From contig ML978155.1 in NCBI GenBank assembly GCA_010015745.1, positions 972,076 to 1,036,075 of the forward strand: a DNA stretch of 64,000 nt, read 5' to 3'. A model generated the notes under the pieces. The model did not search any database. It had not been told where the DNA came from and saw nothing but the letters and a program-made list of their open reading frames with translations. A program made the position numbers and the translations under genes. The stretch comes from Setomelanomma holmii (lineage: Eukaryota > Ascomycota > Dothideomycetes > Pleosporales > Phaeosphaeriaceae). Shown here piece after piece: positions 11,248-22,861 of the stretch; positions within the stretch are counted from its first letter, which is position 1, and the number at the start of each line of letters is the position of its first letter.

Positions 11248-11271
11248 GTCGGCGACGTCAGTAATCCACGG
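11248..11271 (+). repeat. Degenerate direct repeat, copy 2 of 2
   Basis: Second copy of the 24-base string at 10861-10884, about 390 bases downstream in the same orientation. Confidence 0.4.
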
Positions 11272-12118
11272 TGTTCAAAGACATGCTGCCCTTCTTGCCT
11301 ACATAGGCAGTTTGAGGTACGGGTACTTGGATATGTGGCAAACGGACCCACCTTCTTGCATCATATCAGGCCATTTGAGCGTCCACGGACGGGATCTGAC
11401 TCGCTGATCATGGTACCATTGCTTGTCTGGGTAATGTTAAGAAGAGTTCGGCGAAGAGGGATGTACTGACGACATCAATGATTGGAGTGATTACGCACTG
11501 AGATTTTTCGCCTCGTCAAGTTTCAGCATCATGCTCATACCCCTTCCGTGGCAACGAGCATCTTGTATTCTTTTCACTGCTGCTCTCCTGGGACAACCAA
11601 ACTCACCGCCCTCGCTCTCGGGTCTTCCATGACTAGCTCTCTATACACTACTGATTGGCATCTGCCTTTCACGGCTTGACTACTCGTAAGAGAGCCACGA
11701 TCTCGTTCTCGTTACCCCCTTTATTCCGATTGAGCTTTTTCGTTCTCATTGACTCTAGACATGAGTCCAACCAGTATGAGTACGACAGGCGCATAGACTG
11801 TAGTTTGCCTCTCGCGCATCTAGCTCTCGCACATATTCACCTACGTGGCGCCGAAGAGCCCTCTTTCGAGTTTCAGTCACAAGCTCAATATTCTTTGCAA
11901 CAGCATGTGCTCTTCACGAAGGAGGACTTTGTGCGCAGATCTCGCGCACAATCTCACTTGAGCGAATCTCTCGATTCACGCGTTTGGAGCCGAATGAGGT
12001 GCGCATTTCTCGACAGCTTTAGTATGTATAGAAGTTAAGTCGGTGGTGATTTATGATGGTATATCACAATCTACAGTCTACAACCTCGATTCCACATATT
12101 CGATTTACAGTATCCGCT

Positions 12119-12487
12119 ATGAGCCAATACACTCAAAGCAAGACTACTTTTCTGGTCACACAAATCGGTGCCTGGGCATACGACGTTGCGCGCCCTACGA
12201 ACTCGACACCAACTTCCGCAACACCGGGTTCCGTCGTCCTCGAGCCTCAACAATACAGCGCTGCCAGGACAAACCCAGATCTTCAATCATCTCGGGCTGA
12301 ACCCCCCTCATCGACAAATGCTTCGCTGCTTGAGCCTACACCGATGCTGAGGTGGGTAGCGCAGCTATCTCGGGACGAATCGTGGCACCCTGGACGCGGC
12401 CAACAAGATGATAGATTGAGTATCGTGTCGATACACCGGACTGAGTCGGCTTGGAGTACTGCGGCGACGTGTGGAAAGTCATTTTGA
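12119..12487 (+). CDS. Small hypothetical protein (doubtful)
   Basis: An open frame of 122 residues from the ATG at 12119 (MSQYTQSKTTFLV). It is rich in Ser, Thr and Pro, has no recognisable domain, and shows no signal peptide or membrane segment. The frame is open a further 22 codons upstream. It stands alone in a gene-poor stretch. It may be a real lineage-specific gene or chance. Confidence 0.22.
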   Translation: MSQYTQSKTTFLVTQIGAWAYDVARPTNSTPTSATPGSVVLEPQQYSAARTNPDLQSSRAEPPSSTNASLLEPTPMLRWVAQLSRDESWHPGRGQQDDRLSIVSIHRTESAWSTAATCGKSF

Positions 12488-12807
12488 TAAGCGGGCCGTG
12501 CGGCACCAGTGGAGCAGGACTACAAGTGGTTCGGAGTGGCTTGGATCGGGTTTGCGATACATAAACGGCGCTTGGTTCGCCTTAGCGCGAATTCATTGTG
12601 GAGTGACAATGTAGTAGAGTTTGAGTGCGACTTTTGGTTCTACATGGACCGATCGATATTCATTGCGCATCGCCTCGCGTGACTGCATGTCTCAACTTCT
12701 TAATCGAGTCCAAGCACTCGTGATACCACCGTATCAAGAATTATGATATTGTGGATGTATTGAGACAATTGAAGACGTTACTTCTCGAGTGCGGTACACA
12801 TTTCCGA
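12488..12807. other. Intergenic, nothing recognised
   Basis: About 320 bases between the doubtful small frame and the 3' end of the C2H2-type gene. No gene, repeat or signal is seen. Confidence 0.4.
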
Positions 12808-15414
12808 TCACTCGCAAAGAGTCAGCCATGCGGGGTCATCCAAAAGATTAAGATTGAAGGGACAACCAGTCTTCGCATCTGACGGATCATGTTCGAGTCC
12901 GCAATCATCGCAAAGGCCTGTGGTTCCACCCTCTTGCTGGGGGCCGAGTTCTGCATCATGCAAGAAGGAGTCTGGGTCAAAGTCGAAACAGGAGACGTAC
13001 GCTGAATCAGTTCTCTTGGTACGTGCGGAACCGTCTTTTAACTCGTCTGATGGCTTCGAGACTTCGGGCCAGGACTCCGATATTGTCTCAGGCGGTACGA
13101 AGAATTGAGATAAAGAGTTTGGACCAATATTGGCTTCTGTGGTAGGCGGCGCAAACCGGCTATCATCTGTGGTGATGACTGGCGGTTCATCAACCATCGC
13201 CTCAGCGGTCTTTTTGTTCGAAGAGACCGTAAGCTGGGCGGCATCGAAGTAGCTTCTTGTCAGCGTTTCCTGGCAATTTCGAACGATGTTCTCGAGGTCG
13301 CTCTTTAGCGTCTCCTCGATCGGTCCAATTACGTTCTCCAGCGCGGCTTGTAACTCTTTCCGGATCTTTCTGGGCAATTCCCGTCTCAGAAATGCATCAA
13401 ACTCTCGAAGCTCCGGCGGCTTAGGAGACTGATCATTTGCCCGCTGTTGTGGCTCATCGTCGGTCTCATCGTAATCTTCAATGTATCAGTCCCTGCAGAC
13501 GAAATAAAACAGGACAACTCACAGGGAGCAGGCACCTGACCCAGCGCCGTATCCGGAAACAGGATGAGGTATATGATTTTCCACTTTTCCTCTTCGCTTC
13601 CTGCACGGAACATGCTTCTTCTACCCTTCAGGGCCGTTTCCTGATCTTGAGTGAAGCCCTCGGGTGGTGGAACATCTGCCACTACGCAACTATCGATGAT
13701 TCGTACATGTTCCGTTAATTCTGAGTCACTCTCGAATGTTACATTGCATCTCCGACAATGAATAGGCATGGCATGCTCCCGATACAGGTGTTCTCTGTGA
13801 TGTAGTCAGAAAGATGTGTACTACGGGATTGAAACGGTAAGTACTTCATTCGGTGGATTGAGGGCCACCCAGGCCCATAGCAGGCCCTTGATGAATATGT
13901 CTGGAGGGGTGCATGCTTAAAGTAGGGACACGCAAGTCTCTTTCGATCCTGGCTACCGGACCCTGAGAATTGGGTTTGTATTCGGGGACGTTTCCTTGAA
14001 TCATCGTCTTCGTTCTCGTCGCGGTCATCGTCTCTTCCCTGTTCGTTCGTGTAACTTCGTTTACCTTTGTACTTGGAAGAAGAAGTCGAAGACGAACTTC
14101 TATGCTGTGGAGCACATGATGACGTCTTCCCGTCGTGACCACCGCGTGTGTGGAAAGTGGTCTGCGCAAACATCTCATAAACGCACAGCATTAGTCTATC
14201 AAGTATTTGCTCCTTTTGAGTTTTCAGATCCATGGCATGGTCGATGTCGCATTCTTCGGCCGACTCATCTGCCGTCCCTGATAGGTTCTGATCTACAGAA
14301 GCCATCTGTGGCGGGGTCCTTTCAATTTGCTGCATAGCCTTGGTCAACGGTTGAGCGATGTCCAAGGTCTCTTCTGAATGATTTACCGCTTTCAAGATTC
14401 GGGAGTCAGGCGGCGCGTGAGCTTTTGAAGGTGGTGTGGACTTTTCTTGCTTCCAGGAGAGGAATGGTTCTTGACTTCGAATATCATCTTGCGCCAAGTC
14501 AGACCGCGATGGTGATCCCTGAGTAGCAGGCTGTCTATATGACCTCTGAGCGGAATTCTGCGTATATGATGTTGGAGCAGAGCTTTGCGTATGTGATGTT
14601 GGAGCAGAGCTTTGCGTATATGATGTTGGAGCAGAGCTTCGTGCATATGACGTTGGGGCAGGATTCTGAGCGTACGATGTTGGCCATGGAGCAGAAGTCT
14701 GCGCATACGGGTTTGAAGCAGGGTTATAGGTGTACGACGTGAGAGCTGAATCCTGCGCGTATGCTGTTGGAGCCAGATAGTGTGCATATGACAATGAAGC
14801 AGACTTCTCCGCGACCGGAGTGAGAGTAGGTAACTGCGTTGGTGCTGTTGGGCTAGGATACTGCGTATGTGGTGTCGGAGCAGGATTCTGCATGGGTTGT
14901 GTTGGAGGACCATACTGAGAGTATGATGCGAAAGCATGATGATACGCATGACGGGGCGAAGATGATTTCTGAGGATATCCTCTAGGTTGTCGGCCTGATG
15001 ATTTCTCTTCTTCCGCTGCGTACCTCCGGCTGTCATGTGTTGCTCGATCATATGAGCTGGAAGTATGTGCAGAGTCTTGTTGTGGCTTTATGCTCGATTT
15101 ATGTGTAGTGCCCGGTGGTGGCGTGGAGGTCGTGTTATATGCAGAATTGTATGCAGAGTCCACTCGCTGAACCGTCCCATAATCATGTCCAGAGTCCACT
15201 CGAACCCGCTGGATATTCTGCAGATCTGCAGTACTTTGCGATTTCGCCCATACATACGTATAGTTTCCTGGAGGCTATGAGTGCTCTGGTATGCCTTTCA
15301 CAAGCTGGAAACACCTAGTCACTTACCATCCGGGCCCAGTGTGCAGCTGTAGTAGTCCTGGTGTGCAGCACTCCAGATCCAGTGTGAAGGCGCCTGGAAC
15401 GCTTGGGATGCCAT
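12808..15414 (-). CDS. Fungal C2H2-type zinc-finger-like protein with Tyr/Ser/Pro repeat region
   Basis: Four exons read from the minus strand (15414-15327, 15225-13845, 13794-13523, 13475-12808) give 802 residues with all phases matching. Introns are 101, 50 and 47 nt, with GTAAGT, GTACTT and GTGAGT donors. The start MASQAFQAPSHW is in a small first exon; a model starting in exon 2 would need a GTG. Residues about 30-290 are low in complexity, with nonapeptide repeats of the APTSYTQSS type. The conserved fungal block spans exons 2 to 3: LACPYFKHAP, a Cys in RACYGPGWPSIHR, EHLYREHAMP, CRRCNVTFES and TEHVR, so Cys/His pairs suit one or two zinc sites. It is followed by PPPEGFT and KWKIIYLILFPD. 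Exon 4 adds PPELREFDAFLRRELPRK and an acidic tail. Many ascomycete proteins share this block; the function is unknown, probably nuclear. Confidence 0.82.
14550..14800 (-). repeat. 27-bp coding minisatellite
   Basis: Direct, imperfect repeats with a period of 27 bases encode nonapeptides such as APTSYTQSS, APTSHTQSS and APTSYARSS within the C2H2-type gene. The copies in the centre (about 14570-14650) are nearly identical; the outer ones are more diverged. Copy number is likely to vary between strains. Confidence 0.7.
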
Positions 15415-16166
15415 GTCACCACAGTTCGAACTGAACGCCTAGCGAGATGCTAGAGATCTGGAGGTGTCTGATACGAATCTGAGACTGATAAAAAATGTTA
15501 TTTTCCTGTAGATACTGGAACTGTGGGATCACCTCGACTTTGTGGATTCGATATTAGCGCAGCGCTTACGATCAGGCTGAAGTTTCGCTCATGCGCACAT
15601 CTCGCGCGTTTTGCTCAGCCTCGCTTCCCACCTCTCTCACCCTCACCGACAGTCCTAATGCGGGAAACTATAACACCATCAAGGATGCCATTCAGCAAGA
15701 CCGAGAAGACACAATCGGTTCCGCTGTGCACATTGCATCGTCGATGCATGAGTTTCCCTAGATTTTATTTGAGATCTGGCATGTGTCCGTCACTGCTGGT
15801 GCTGGCGATAGTATAAGGCTGCGATCGATGCAGAGAAAATTCCTGCATCATTGTGATTGGTATTTGGGAAGTTGAGGAAGGAAGACAAAGGTTACGAACA
15901 GCGAAGGAAGCCGCAACTAGTGCCACGGTGGACCGTGGGTCTACTGCATCGCGCGCTAAACCGGCTGGAAACTTGCACAACTTGCTCGGAAATTTCGAAT
16001 CAATGCCTATATTGACCTCACAGCAAGTACACGAAGACTGCCGGTGCTACAGACACTGCTAGCTCGTCCCAGATTTCAGGTGCACTGCCAATACCTTACA
16101 ACTTCGAGCTCGAGTCCCTAGCACGCCTTCAGCATGCTTCTTGCTATCCATTAGCCACCAAATTAC
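15415..16166. other. Intergenic, promoter side of C2H2-type gene
   Basis: About 750 bases between the start of the C2H2-type gene and the 3' end of the dienelactone hydrolase gene. Only short frames without recognisable content are present. Confidence 0.4.
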
Positions 16167-17180
16167 TCACAAATGCTTATGGAAGAAGTCCAAGACCAGC
16201 TTGTATCCGCGCTCATACTCTTTCTTCACCTTCTCGTCCTCTAGATCGCCACGCGCCGCCATCCATCCGTGGACCTGATCGGGGAACCACTCCACAACAT
16301 TCGGGGTTTTGATGCCTTTCTGCCACTTCTCGACGTCGTCCTTGGGCTCATCTTTCGATGGGAGCATGATGTATGGGATCGTGACGCCGGGCGCATCGTC
16401 GCCTGCGACCATAGCGGGATGGGCAGCGGCAGCGGCCTTGAAGGGTGTGCCTTCTTGGGAGGAGAGGTTGACGATCTGGGCCAGTCAGAACTAGGTCGTG
16501 ACAAGTTTCTTCTTCGGAACTCACCTTTCCACCCCAGCAGAATCCAATGATCGCCCATGTCTCGATGCCCCGGCTGCTTCCCAACTCCTTCACAATCTTT
16601 GGGATGCGAGGCAATGTCTTAGGCGGCGCAGCCTGAGCCTGGAAGAACTCGCCTAGCTTCTTCTCCTTCTCCTTGTTATCCGGTGGGTACCATGAGATAT
16701 CCGCGGGGCTGCCCTCGAAAAAGTCGGGCATGAAGACTTGGTACTGGCGGTCCTTGTCGGTGTAGGCGAGGATATCTGCACCCTGGAGCGTCTGATTGAA
16801 GAAGCCAAAGATGTCGTAGACGACGAGTATGCCGAGTTTCGCGTCCTTGGAGCCGGTGGCATCTGCAAATGTGTGAGAAGTCAAACACTGATAAGCTGAA
16901 GTATGATCATACATGTCTTTAGGCCATCGACCTCGATGTAGTCGCCTTTTGGTTGGTAGCCCTTGCTAACGACCGCAGGTGTGTTGCAGCAAGCCTGCGA
17001 TTGAGTGGATTGTGTAGACATCCTTGCTGTATTGCTGAATCGGTATGTAACCGGGGTTCTACTTTGCGCAATTGAAGCTCGTGGGTGTGAAGTAATTGAC
17101 TGTACTTGTGGTGTTCTCGACTTCAGAGGTTGTATAGTAGATTTTCGAAAGATTGGGGCTTGCCGGGCAACTGGGCGCAT
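16167..17180 (-). CDS. Dienelactone hydrolase family protein
   Basis: Exons 17180-16913, 16862-16525 and 16475-16167 (introns 50 and 49 nt; donors GTATGA and GTGAGT) give 304 residues. The alpha/beta hydrolase core runs from GILVVYDIFGF to the C-terminus. The nucleophile elbow reads GFCWGGK, so Cys198 replaces the more common Ser, as in true dienelactone hydrolases. The catalytic His is His271 in DQVHGW, and an acidic residue is available in LPSKDEP. The first 50 residues are Arg/Ser-rich without acidic residues and end at SNTARM, which resembles a mitochondrial targeting peptide; translation could instead begin at the internal Met (MSTQSTQSQ). The family hydrolyses cyclic esters and related carboxylic esters; the substrate here is unknown. 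Confidence 0.88.
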
Positions 17181-17517
17181 TATGTGGTCATCGGGAAGTT
17201 GTCAAGCTCGCGCATTGCTCGGATCTGGTGGGGCTACATGTGAGGGAAGCTACCCCGCCCCATGATGTCACGACATACTATCATGCCTGAGGAAAGCTTC
17301 CGAGTGAAGATCTGTCGATGCCGCGGTTGAAGCAGATTGCCGCTTCTGATGTTTGGTATAGTGTGCATGAAGCATGCATATCCCTTGCTAAGGAGTGGCC
17401 AAGCAATGCCTCGAGACCCGCCCTGAAGCTTGTTCAAGGTTGCGTGCATTCACTGCTTGATTGCCGACCACCTGATATACGCTTGGAAGTTTCCCATTTG
17501 TTTATGACTGGATCTAT
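17181..17517. other. Intergenic, nothing recognised
   Basis: About 340 bases between the dienelactone hydrolase start and the 3' end of the ankyrin/BTB gene. It must hold the hydrolase promoter; no clear motif is seen. Confidence 0.4.
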
Positions 17518-19518
17518 CTAAGCATCCAGATTCAACTTGTCTAGCAGGGTATCAATCTTGCCCAGCAAGATCTGATAGTTCATTGCGTCCTGCGCAAACT
17601 CATCTCCAACCTCTTCTCCATCCAAGTTTCTTATAACACCAGCAGCCATCTGTTGCTCGACTGCTACTTGGACGACTTCTTCTTGTGTCTGTATCTTGTC
17701 TTGTAATGCAAGCTCCCCCATGGCCTCGTCGAGATCGTCCTGACTGGCATCTTGTGCCGGGTTCTCATCCATCATTTCGTCTAATCCGCTGTCCTCGAAA
17801 CGCAACCTGAATCTCTCACTCAAGTAGAATCGTATGTCATCCACCAGCTCGACTGTATCTGTCTCTTGACGTGCTTTGACACGGTTCGCGGACTCTTGTA
17901 CTAGATCCGCGAATTCTGGTTGATCGATGTAGTTCTCAAGTCGGTATGCAATGTATCGTGCTGCAAACTCTTCTAGGCGTTGCACGCGTGTGTCCCATCC
18001 AGCTCGAATTACTTCATAGATATCGACCGCCTCGTCCACGTCCGTTGCACCACGCGGGTTGTCGGATTCGAACGCTGAGGTAGAGCCGTTACCGAGGGCT
18101 GAGATGGTAATCGCCGCGCGTTGCTTCAGTTTCTCGATGAAAAGTTGGTCGGCTGCGAACAGGACGTCGATGGCAATGTCGAGACCAAAATCTGCACGCT
18201 CAGTATACATAAAGGTCAAAATGGTTTCCAAAACCGCCGGCGAACAGTCGATGGTGACTATTTGCAAATGTGGTGTATCTTGAGCCTCCTTAAATTGCGA
18301 GCTGAACATGGTCATGAAGTACTCCGACCTCAGCAGCATAGCACGATGCGCCGGATATACTGTCGACCGCCCTGGCTTCCTCTGCCGCGATAGCGACCGT
18401 GATCTGACTGGGCCCACAGGTAGTCCTAACAAGGCGCCTGCCGTGTTGCGCACCAGCGGAGTTGAGGAGCCTGACGGTCCAGACGATCGATCCGTCTGAT
18501 CTGAGCCGTCGCCATCTGGGTCTTCGTCGTCGTCGGCGCGCAGTAGTATGTCGGCAAAGATCGAGTTGTCGCGATCCCACCTAATGCTGTCCACCTTGTC
18601 CGTGTCTACAACTGTCTTGTATCTCAGAACATTGTTCTTGAACCAGCTGTCCATTTGGTCTCTTCCTCTTTCTAGTTCTTCACCGCGCCGTTGTCGTAAT
18701 AAACGTCGGTCTGACACTTCCGTGATGTCTTCAAACAGACGCTCTATCTCTAATTGCTTCCCAATCTTGTCTATACCACCAAGGACTACCAATTCTTGTT
18801 CATCGCTAAGACCAAACAATGCCCGTCTTACTGGGACTTCTTGGAAGTATAGATATTGTAATGCGACAGCTAATGACTCCGCCGGTATGTTGTTTGGTAG
18901 TTTCCAACTCGTGGTCGAGGGTGCCGCCGCCAACTTCTTGGCAAAGTAAGGCGACCGAGCAGCTAGTACGAATTTGTGCAGCTCGAAACTCTGCCCGTAT
19001 GCGGTGATGGTAATATCGGCTGTCTTCGGTGTAGGCCGAGTAAGAAGAGAGGTGATGTGGGCAGCGAGTGGCTGCAGCGGGTTCGTCGACTTCGCATAGT
19101 CGTAGGATAGTAAGAGGTTTCGTATTCGGTCATTCAGTGCGTTGTATAGACATCGCTCGCCCTGGAAAGTGTCGCGCTCGCATAGTGCACCATTTTCGAG
19201 GAGCAGCCGTATAACCTCGTAGTGCCCGCATAGACTAGCCTTCATGCACAGCGGTCAGCACCGTATATGCAACCAACTACAGACCTTGCTTACTAAAATG
19301 AGAGGCGTATAGTCGAACTTGTCTCTTGCGTTGATGTTGACGCCCTCAGAGATCTTCTCTTGACAGACCTTCAAGTCTCCCCGCCGACAAGCTTCGCAGA
19401 ACGCCCTGAAATCCTCAGTGAGATCCAATGGGTTCTCTTCCTTCAGCTGCCCCGACGAGATGGCCTGCGCCTCGGTCGCAAGAGCCGCCTCAATCTCGTA
19501 CTTCTTCTTGACTTCCAT
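17518..19518 (-). CDS. Ankyrin-repeat and double BTB/POZ protein (ABTB1-like)
   Basis: Exons 19518-19285 and 19239-17518 with a 45-nt intron (GTCTGT donor, GCTGAC branch) give 651 residues. The start MEVKKKYEIEA is preferred over an upstream frame opening that lacks conserved content. N-terminal ankyrin repeats are seen across the splice junction (FCEACRRGDLKVCQEKI, YTPLILVSKASLCGHYEVI, LLLENGAL). Two BTB domains follow: DITITAYGQSFELHKFVLAARSPYF, and a split one with VYPAHRAMLLRSEYFMTMFSSQF, FMYTERADFG and DVLFAADQLFIEKLKQ. An acidic Ser/Gly linker lies between them. BTB proteins of this layout serve as Cullin-3 substrate adaptors in animals; this role is inferred here. It is divergently arranged with the NIMA-type kinase gene. 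Confidence 0.85.
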
Positions 19519-19825
19519 AGTGGCGATGGCAGCAGAATAAATCGAACTTCTACTGCAATTTCCTACATTATGACGGTGGCGGCGGAGATCGGACTTGGCA
19601 ATCGATAAGGGCGGACCCTTGGGAAGCGGCGCCTCGTGCAGCCTCGCGCCGTGGTTGCTCCGCAACGCGCCTGCGAAAACAAGGCCCAAATACAGCCGAA
19701 CCCGCCAAAGCTTCCAGCATACCTAAGCATTGCATACCCTCGCACCACCCACTAACAGCACAGCATCCCACACAAAAGTATCCCCTTCGTTGCATGTCTA
19801 CTGCATAACACACATTACCTTAATC
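19519..19825. promoter_or_regulatory. Shared upstream region of ankyrin/BTB and NIMA-type kinase genes
   Basis: A 307-base gap separates two divergent start codons, so both promoters must lie within it or overlap. The half next to the kinase is C/A-rich on the plus strand (CCACCCACTAACAGCACAGC). No firm factor site was identified. Confidence 0.5.
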
Positions 19826-22195
19826 ATGCCGGAAGACGACAAGTACGATGTGCTCGAGAAGATTGGTGCGCGTCTCCAGCTCCATGAAATACAAGTTGGA
19901 AAGGCTAATGAATATAGGCCATGGCTCCTTTGGCATCATTCGCAAGGTCAAACGCAAATCAGATGGCTATGTATGAGACAATGTTGTGTTGCATGTTGTG
20001 GTTGCTAATTGTCTCATAGATCCTCTGCCGAAAGGAAATTAGCTACCAAAAGATGTCTCAGAAGGAGCGCGAACAACTACAAGCCGAACTCTCGATCCTC
20101 AAGGAGCTTCGCCACCCAAACATTGTCGCATACTTTGAACGCGACCACATCAAGGCGTCGCAAGATCTGCATCTGTACATGGAATACTGTGGGAATGGCG
20201 ACCTGGGGCGCGTGATCCGCGATCTGAAGAATAAGAACCAGGTGTGCGAGGAGGAGTTTGTTTGGAGCATCTTTAGCCAGATTGTCGGCGCACTGTACCG
20301 CTGTCACTTTGGAGAAGACCCACCAGCGGCTGGACGCAATGTCATGGGACTGGGTGCAAATGCGCGGCCTGCACGAGATCCAAAGAAGCCCATGATTCTT
20401 CATAGAGATCTCAAACCTGAGAACAGTCAGTGCATTCTTACTGCCCACGTCGTATACACTAACAACAATAGTCTTTCTCGGCGACGACAACAGTGTCAAG
20501 CTTGGAGACTTCGGTCTATCCAAGATCCTCCAATCCCACGATTTCGCGTCCACGTACGTCGGCACGCCATTTTACATGTCGCCAGAAATCTGCAAGGCCG
20601 AGCAGTATGGGCCACACTCGGACATCTGGGCCCTGGGGTGCATCATATATGAGATGTGCGCGAAGGCGCCACCTTTCAACGCAAAGACACACTTCGACCT
20701 GATCCAGAAGATCAAGTCTGGCCGCTATCCAGATATACCAGCGTGCTATTCGGCTAAACTGCGCAAGGTCATCGCGTCGTGCTTGCAGACTATCCCCGAT
20801 CACCGACCAGACACAGCGGCGCTGCTGAACCTGCCCATAGTCAAGCTTATGAGGAAGGAGCAAGAGGTTGTGAAGCTTGGACAGGACCTGAAAGAGCAGA
20901 GACAACTTGCTGCACGACGAGAGAAAGAAGCTGCCGAGGCAATTTCACGGATACGCAAAGAGCTAGACGATCAGCTCAGGCGAGAATGGGAGGTCAAGGC
21001 CCAGCTTGAGATCGAGCGACAAGTGAAGCTGCAGACAGAGCAAAGGGTACAACGTGAACTAGGTCTTCTACAGGCGAGGTTCGAAGAAGAGGTCAACAAA
21101 CGGGTAGAAGCGGCGCTGAAGAAGTACCCCAACCGCCTAAGCACATCGCCGAAGCTGGCTCCTCGATCCAACACACCATTGATGCCGGCAACTGAGCAGG
21201 GTGTTTTGTTTCCTCAAGAAGCTGAGACGACCATCGTCAACGGCTCAACAAGCACACTAGACATCGGTAGCGGCACGGACATCTCCTCTCTTTCGCTGGA
21301 AGACTCGACAGAGGATACCGTGAAGGAGTTGAAGCCGGCCAAGGCAGCGAAGCCCACAAGACGTCCTCGAGCATCCCTTGCTCGCGCACAAACCATGTTC
21401 GCCCAGCCATCTGCAGCAGCCGTACCAGCCTCACCGATGGATATCCAAATGGCAGACCCATCGCCAGCCCCGGCTTCTCTTGCCGGTCTCTCATTGTCGC
21501 CTCGTCGCAACCCCGCTCCTCGCCAGAATATCTTCGCTGCTGCCAAGGAGAACGCAAAGAAATGGCAGGCAGAAGTACCGCCATCACCCACCGAGGCAGA
21601 GTGGAACGGCGACTTCGATGACGACGATGATCTCCCTGTCTTGCCATCACCAACACGCGCACGTAGCGCATCTGGCGGTCGGGCTATGGACGACCCGTTC
21701 AAGGTTCTCGCCAATGCACAGAAGCCACTTGTGAAGCCAACTCAACGACTGGGCAGTGCCCCAGTCCTGGCGCCCACTGGTCTGAAGTCGCGGCCAGCAT
21801 CAGCTGTGCCGATCGTCGCAACATCACCTACACGACCCAAGTCAAGATCTGCGGAGACGCTCTCGACCTCTCCCCGCAAGACCGGACTACCATCGAAGTC
21901 TGCACCGTCAGGTGGTCTGCCAACAAAGCGTGGCAACGAAGCCATCCGCATCCAGGCCATGCGCAACAATGGCGGCATCCAAGGCCGCACCCTTGTCGAA
22001 CTACAACAAGCCCGCGGCATCCCCGTCCAAGCTATGAGCGAAGACGAAGGGAAGAAGGGCTTCGGCTTCGCTGGAAAGAAGTCACCAGTCAAGACCAAGA
22101 GCGCTCGTGCGCCATCGCCAGCTCGATGGGATCCCGACGAAGAACTCGAGATGCCAAGTCCCTTCCTCGTCCGAGGGAGGAAGATGGTGAAATGA
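19826..22195 (+). CDS. nimA: NIMA-related mitotic Ser/Thr protein kinase
   Basis: Exons 19826-19865, 19918-19970, 20020-20425 and 20472-22195 (introns 52, 49 and 46 nt) give 740 residues in phase. The kinase domain covers about residues 8-290: glycine loop IGHGSFGIIRKV, VAIK-equivalent Lys in CRKEIS, catalytic loop ILHRDLKPEN, KLGDFGLS, and TPFYMSPE. The insert before HRD (HFGEDPPAAGRN to ARDPKKP) is typical of filamentous-fungal NIMA. A coiled coil with basic and acidic residues follows (about 295-385), as in NIMA/Nek2. The long Ser/Pro/Arg tail holds many SP/TP sites and ends RGRKMVK. The kinase drives entry into mitosis and chromatin condensation in Aspergillus; length (699 residues there) and layout agree. 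The symbol is by orthology and was not tested. Confidence 0.92.
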
Positions 22196-22861
22196 GGCAA
22201 TGACGATGTTGAAACGAGGACCCACGACTACAACAAGACACTCGCAACCGGCGATATCGAAAAGTGCACATGGACGACGACGGATGTTGGATACTCAACG
22301 ATGGACGAGAGAGATGCTTATTGATTATCCGAAAGGTGTCCGGTATTGAGACGACTAGCGAGCGAGCGTTGCATAGCCATGTCTTTGCGTCCTTGTCTAC
22401 CATTTCTTCCCTTTGTTTATCTAGCATCTCTTGCTCTTCTTCGAGTGGCACATTTCAGCCAGCATACTAGCATCTTTTGGCGAGCATATAGGCGTTACGG
22501 ATGGAGGGATGAATGGGTCAAGTCCTATGGACTTGTCCGGTCTGTTATTGTACTTATCTCTTGTGCGAATGCTACTACCATCTTCAAAACACATGTCTGT
22601 GCTTCTAGTCTTGTGATGACTTGTGACGATCTTTGACCGCAGCCTGCCTCGGTGCTGTATGTTCCACCCAAGATCGGTGTCATGGGGATCCTAATCTGCC
22701 ACGCGTCCATCTGAGACCAGATCTTGTACCTGGTCTCGATGGACAACGGCCTCGCTGTCGTGGCTGGTCGTGCAGACCTTGTGGTACTGCTCCTGTACCA
22801 GCCAAGGGTATCCGCATTGTATCGGATATTCCAAGTGCGCCTCCAACGCCATCTCTCGCCT
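22196..22861. other. Convergent 3' regions
   Basis: About 670 bases between the ends of the NIMA-type kinase and RRP43 genes, which converge. Only short frames; presumably 3' untranslated regions and terminators. Confidence 0.4.

Larger units (their letters stand above)
9278..12118. other. 2.8-kb gene-poor stretch
   Basis: Only short, overlapping frames on both strands are seen here, none with recognisable domains or convincing splice continuity. A frame at 9394-9621 (plus) is Arg/Ser/Thr-rich and unrecognised. A degenerate direct repeat lies at 10861-10884 and 11248-11271. It may be old transposon debris or regulatory DNA. Confidence 0.4.

Noticed and set aside
13492..13522. A 30-nt intron (GTGAGT to CTGCAG) in the C2H2-type gene
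   Set aside because: A 47-nt intron from the same donor to TTGAAG keeps the frame, has a better length and yields the conserved PPELREF segment.
14550..14800. CRISPR-like repeat array
   Set aside because: Units are contiguous without spacers, lie in a coding exon, and the genome is fungal.
14392..15051. Long alternative frame with LLQHHIRKA-type repeats
   Set aside because: It is the shadow of the 27-bp repeats in another frame of the C2H2-type gene.
13739..15199. C2H2-type gene starting in its second exon
   Set aside because: That frame opens only with GTG. A small first exon with ATG at 15414 and a GTAAGT donor joins in phase.
21214..21714. Antisense frame in the kinase tail
   Set aside because: Shadow of the Ser/Pro/Arg-rich coding region on the other strand.
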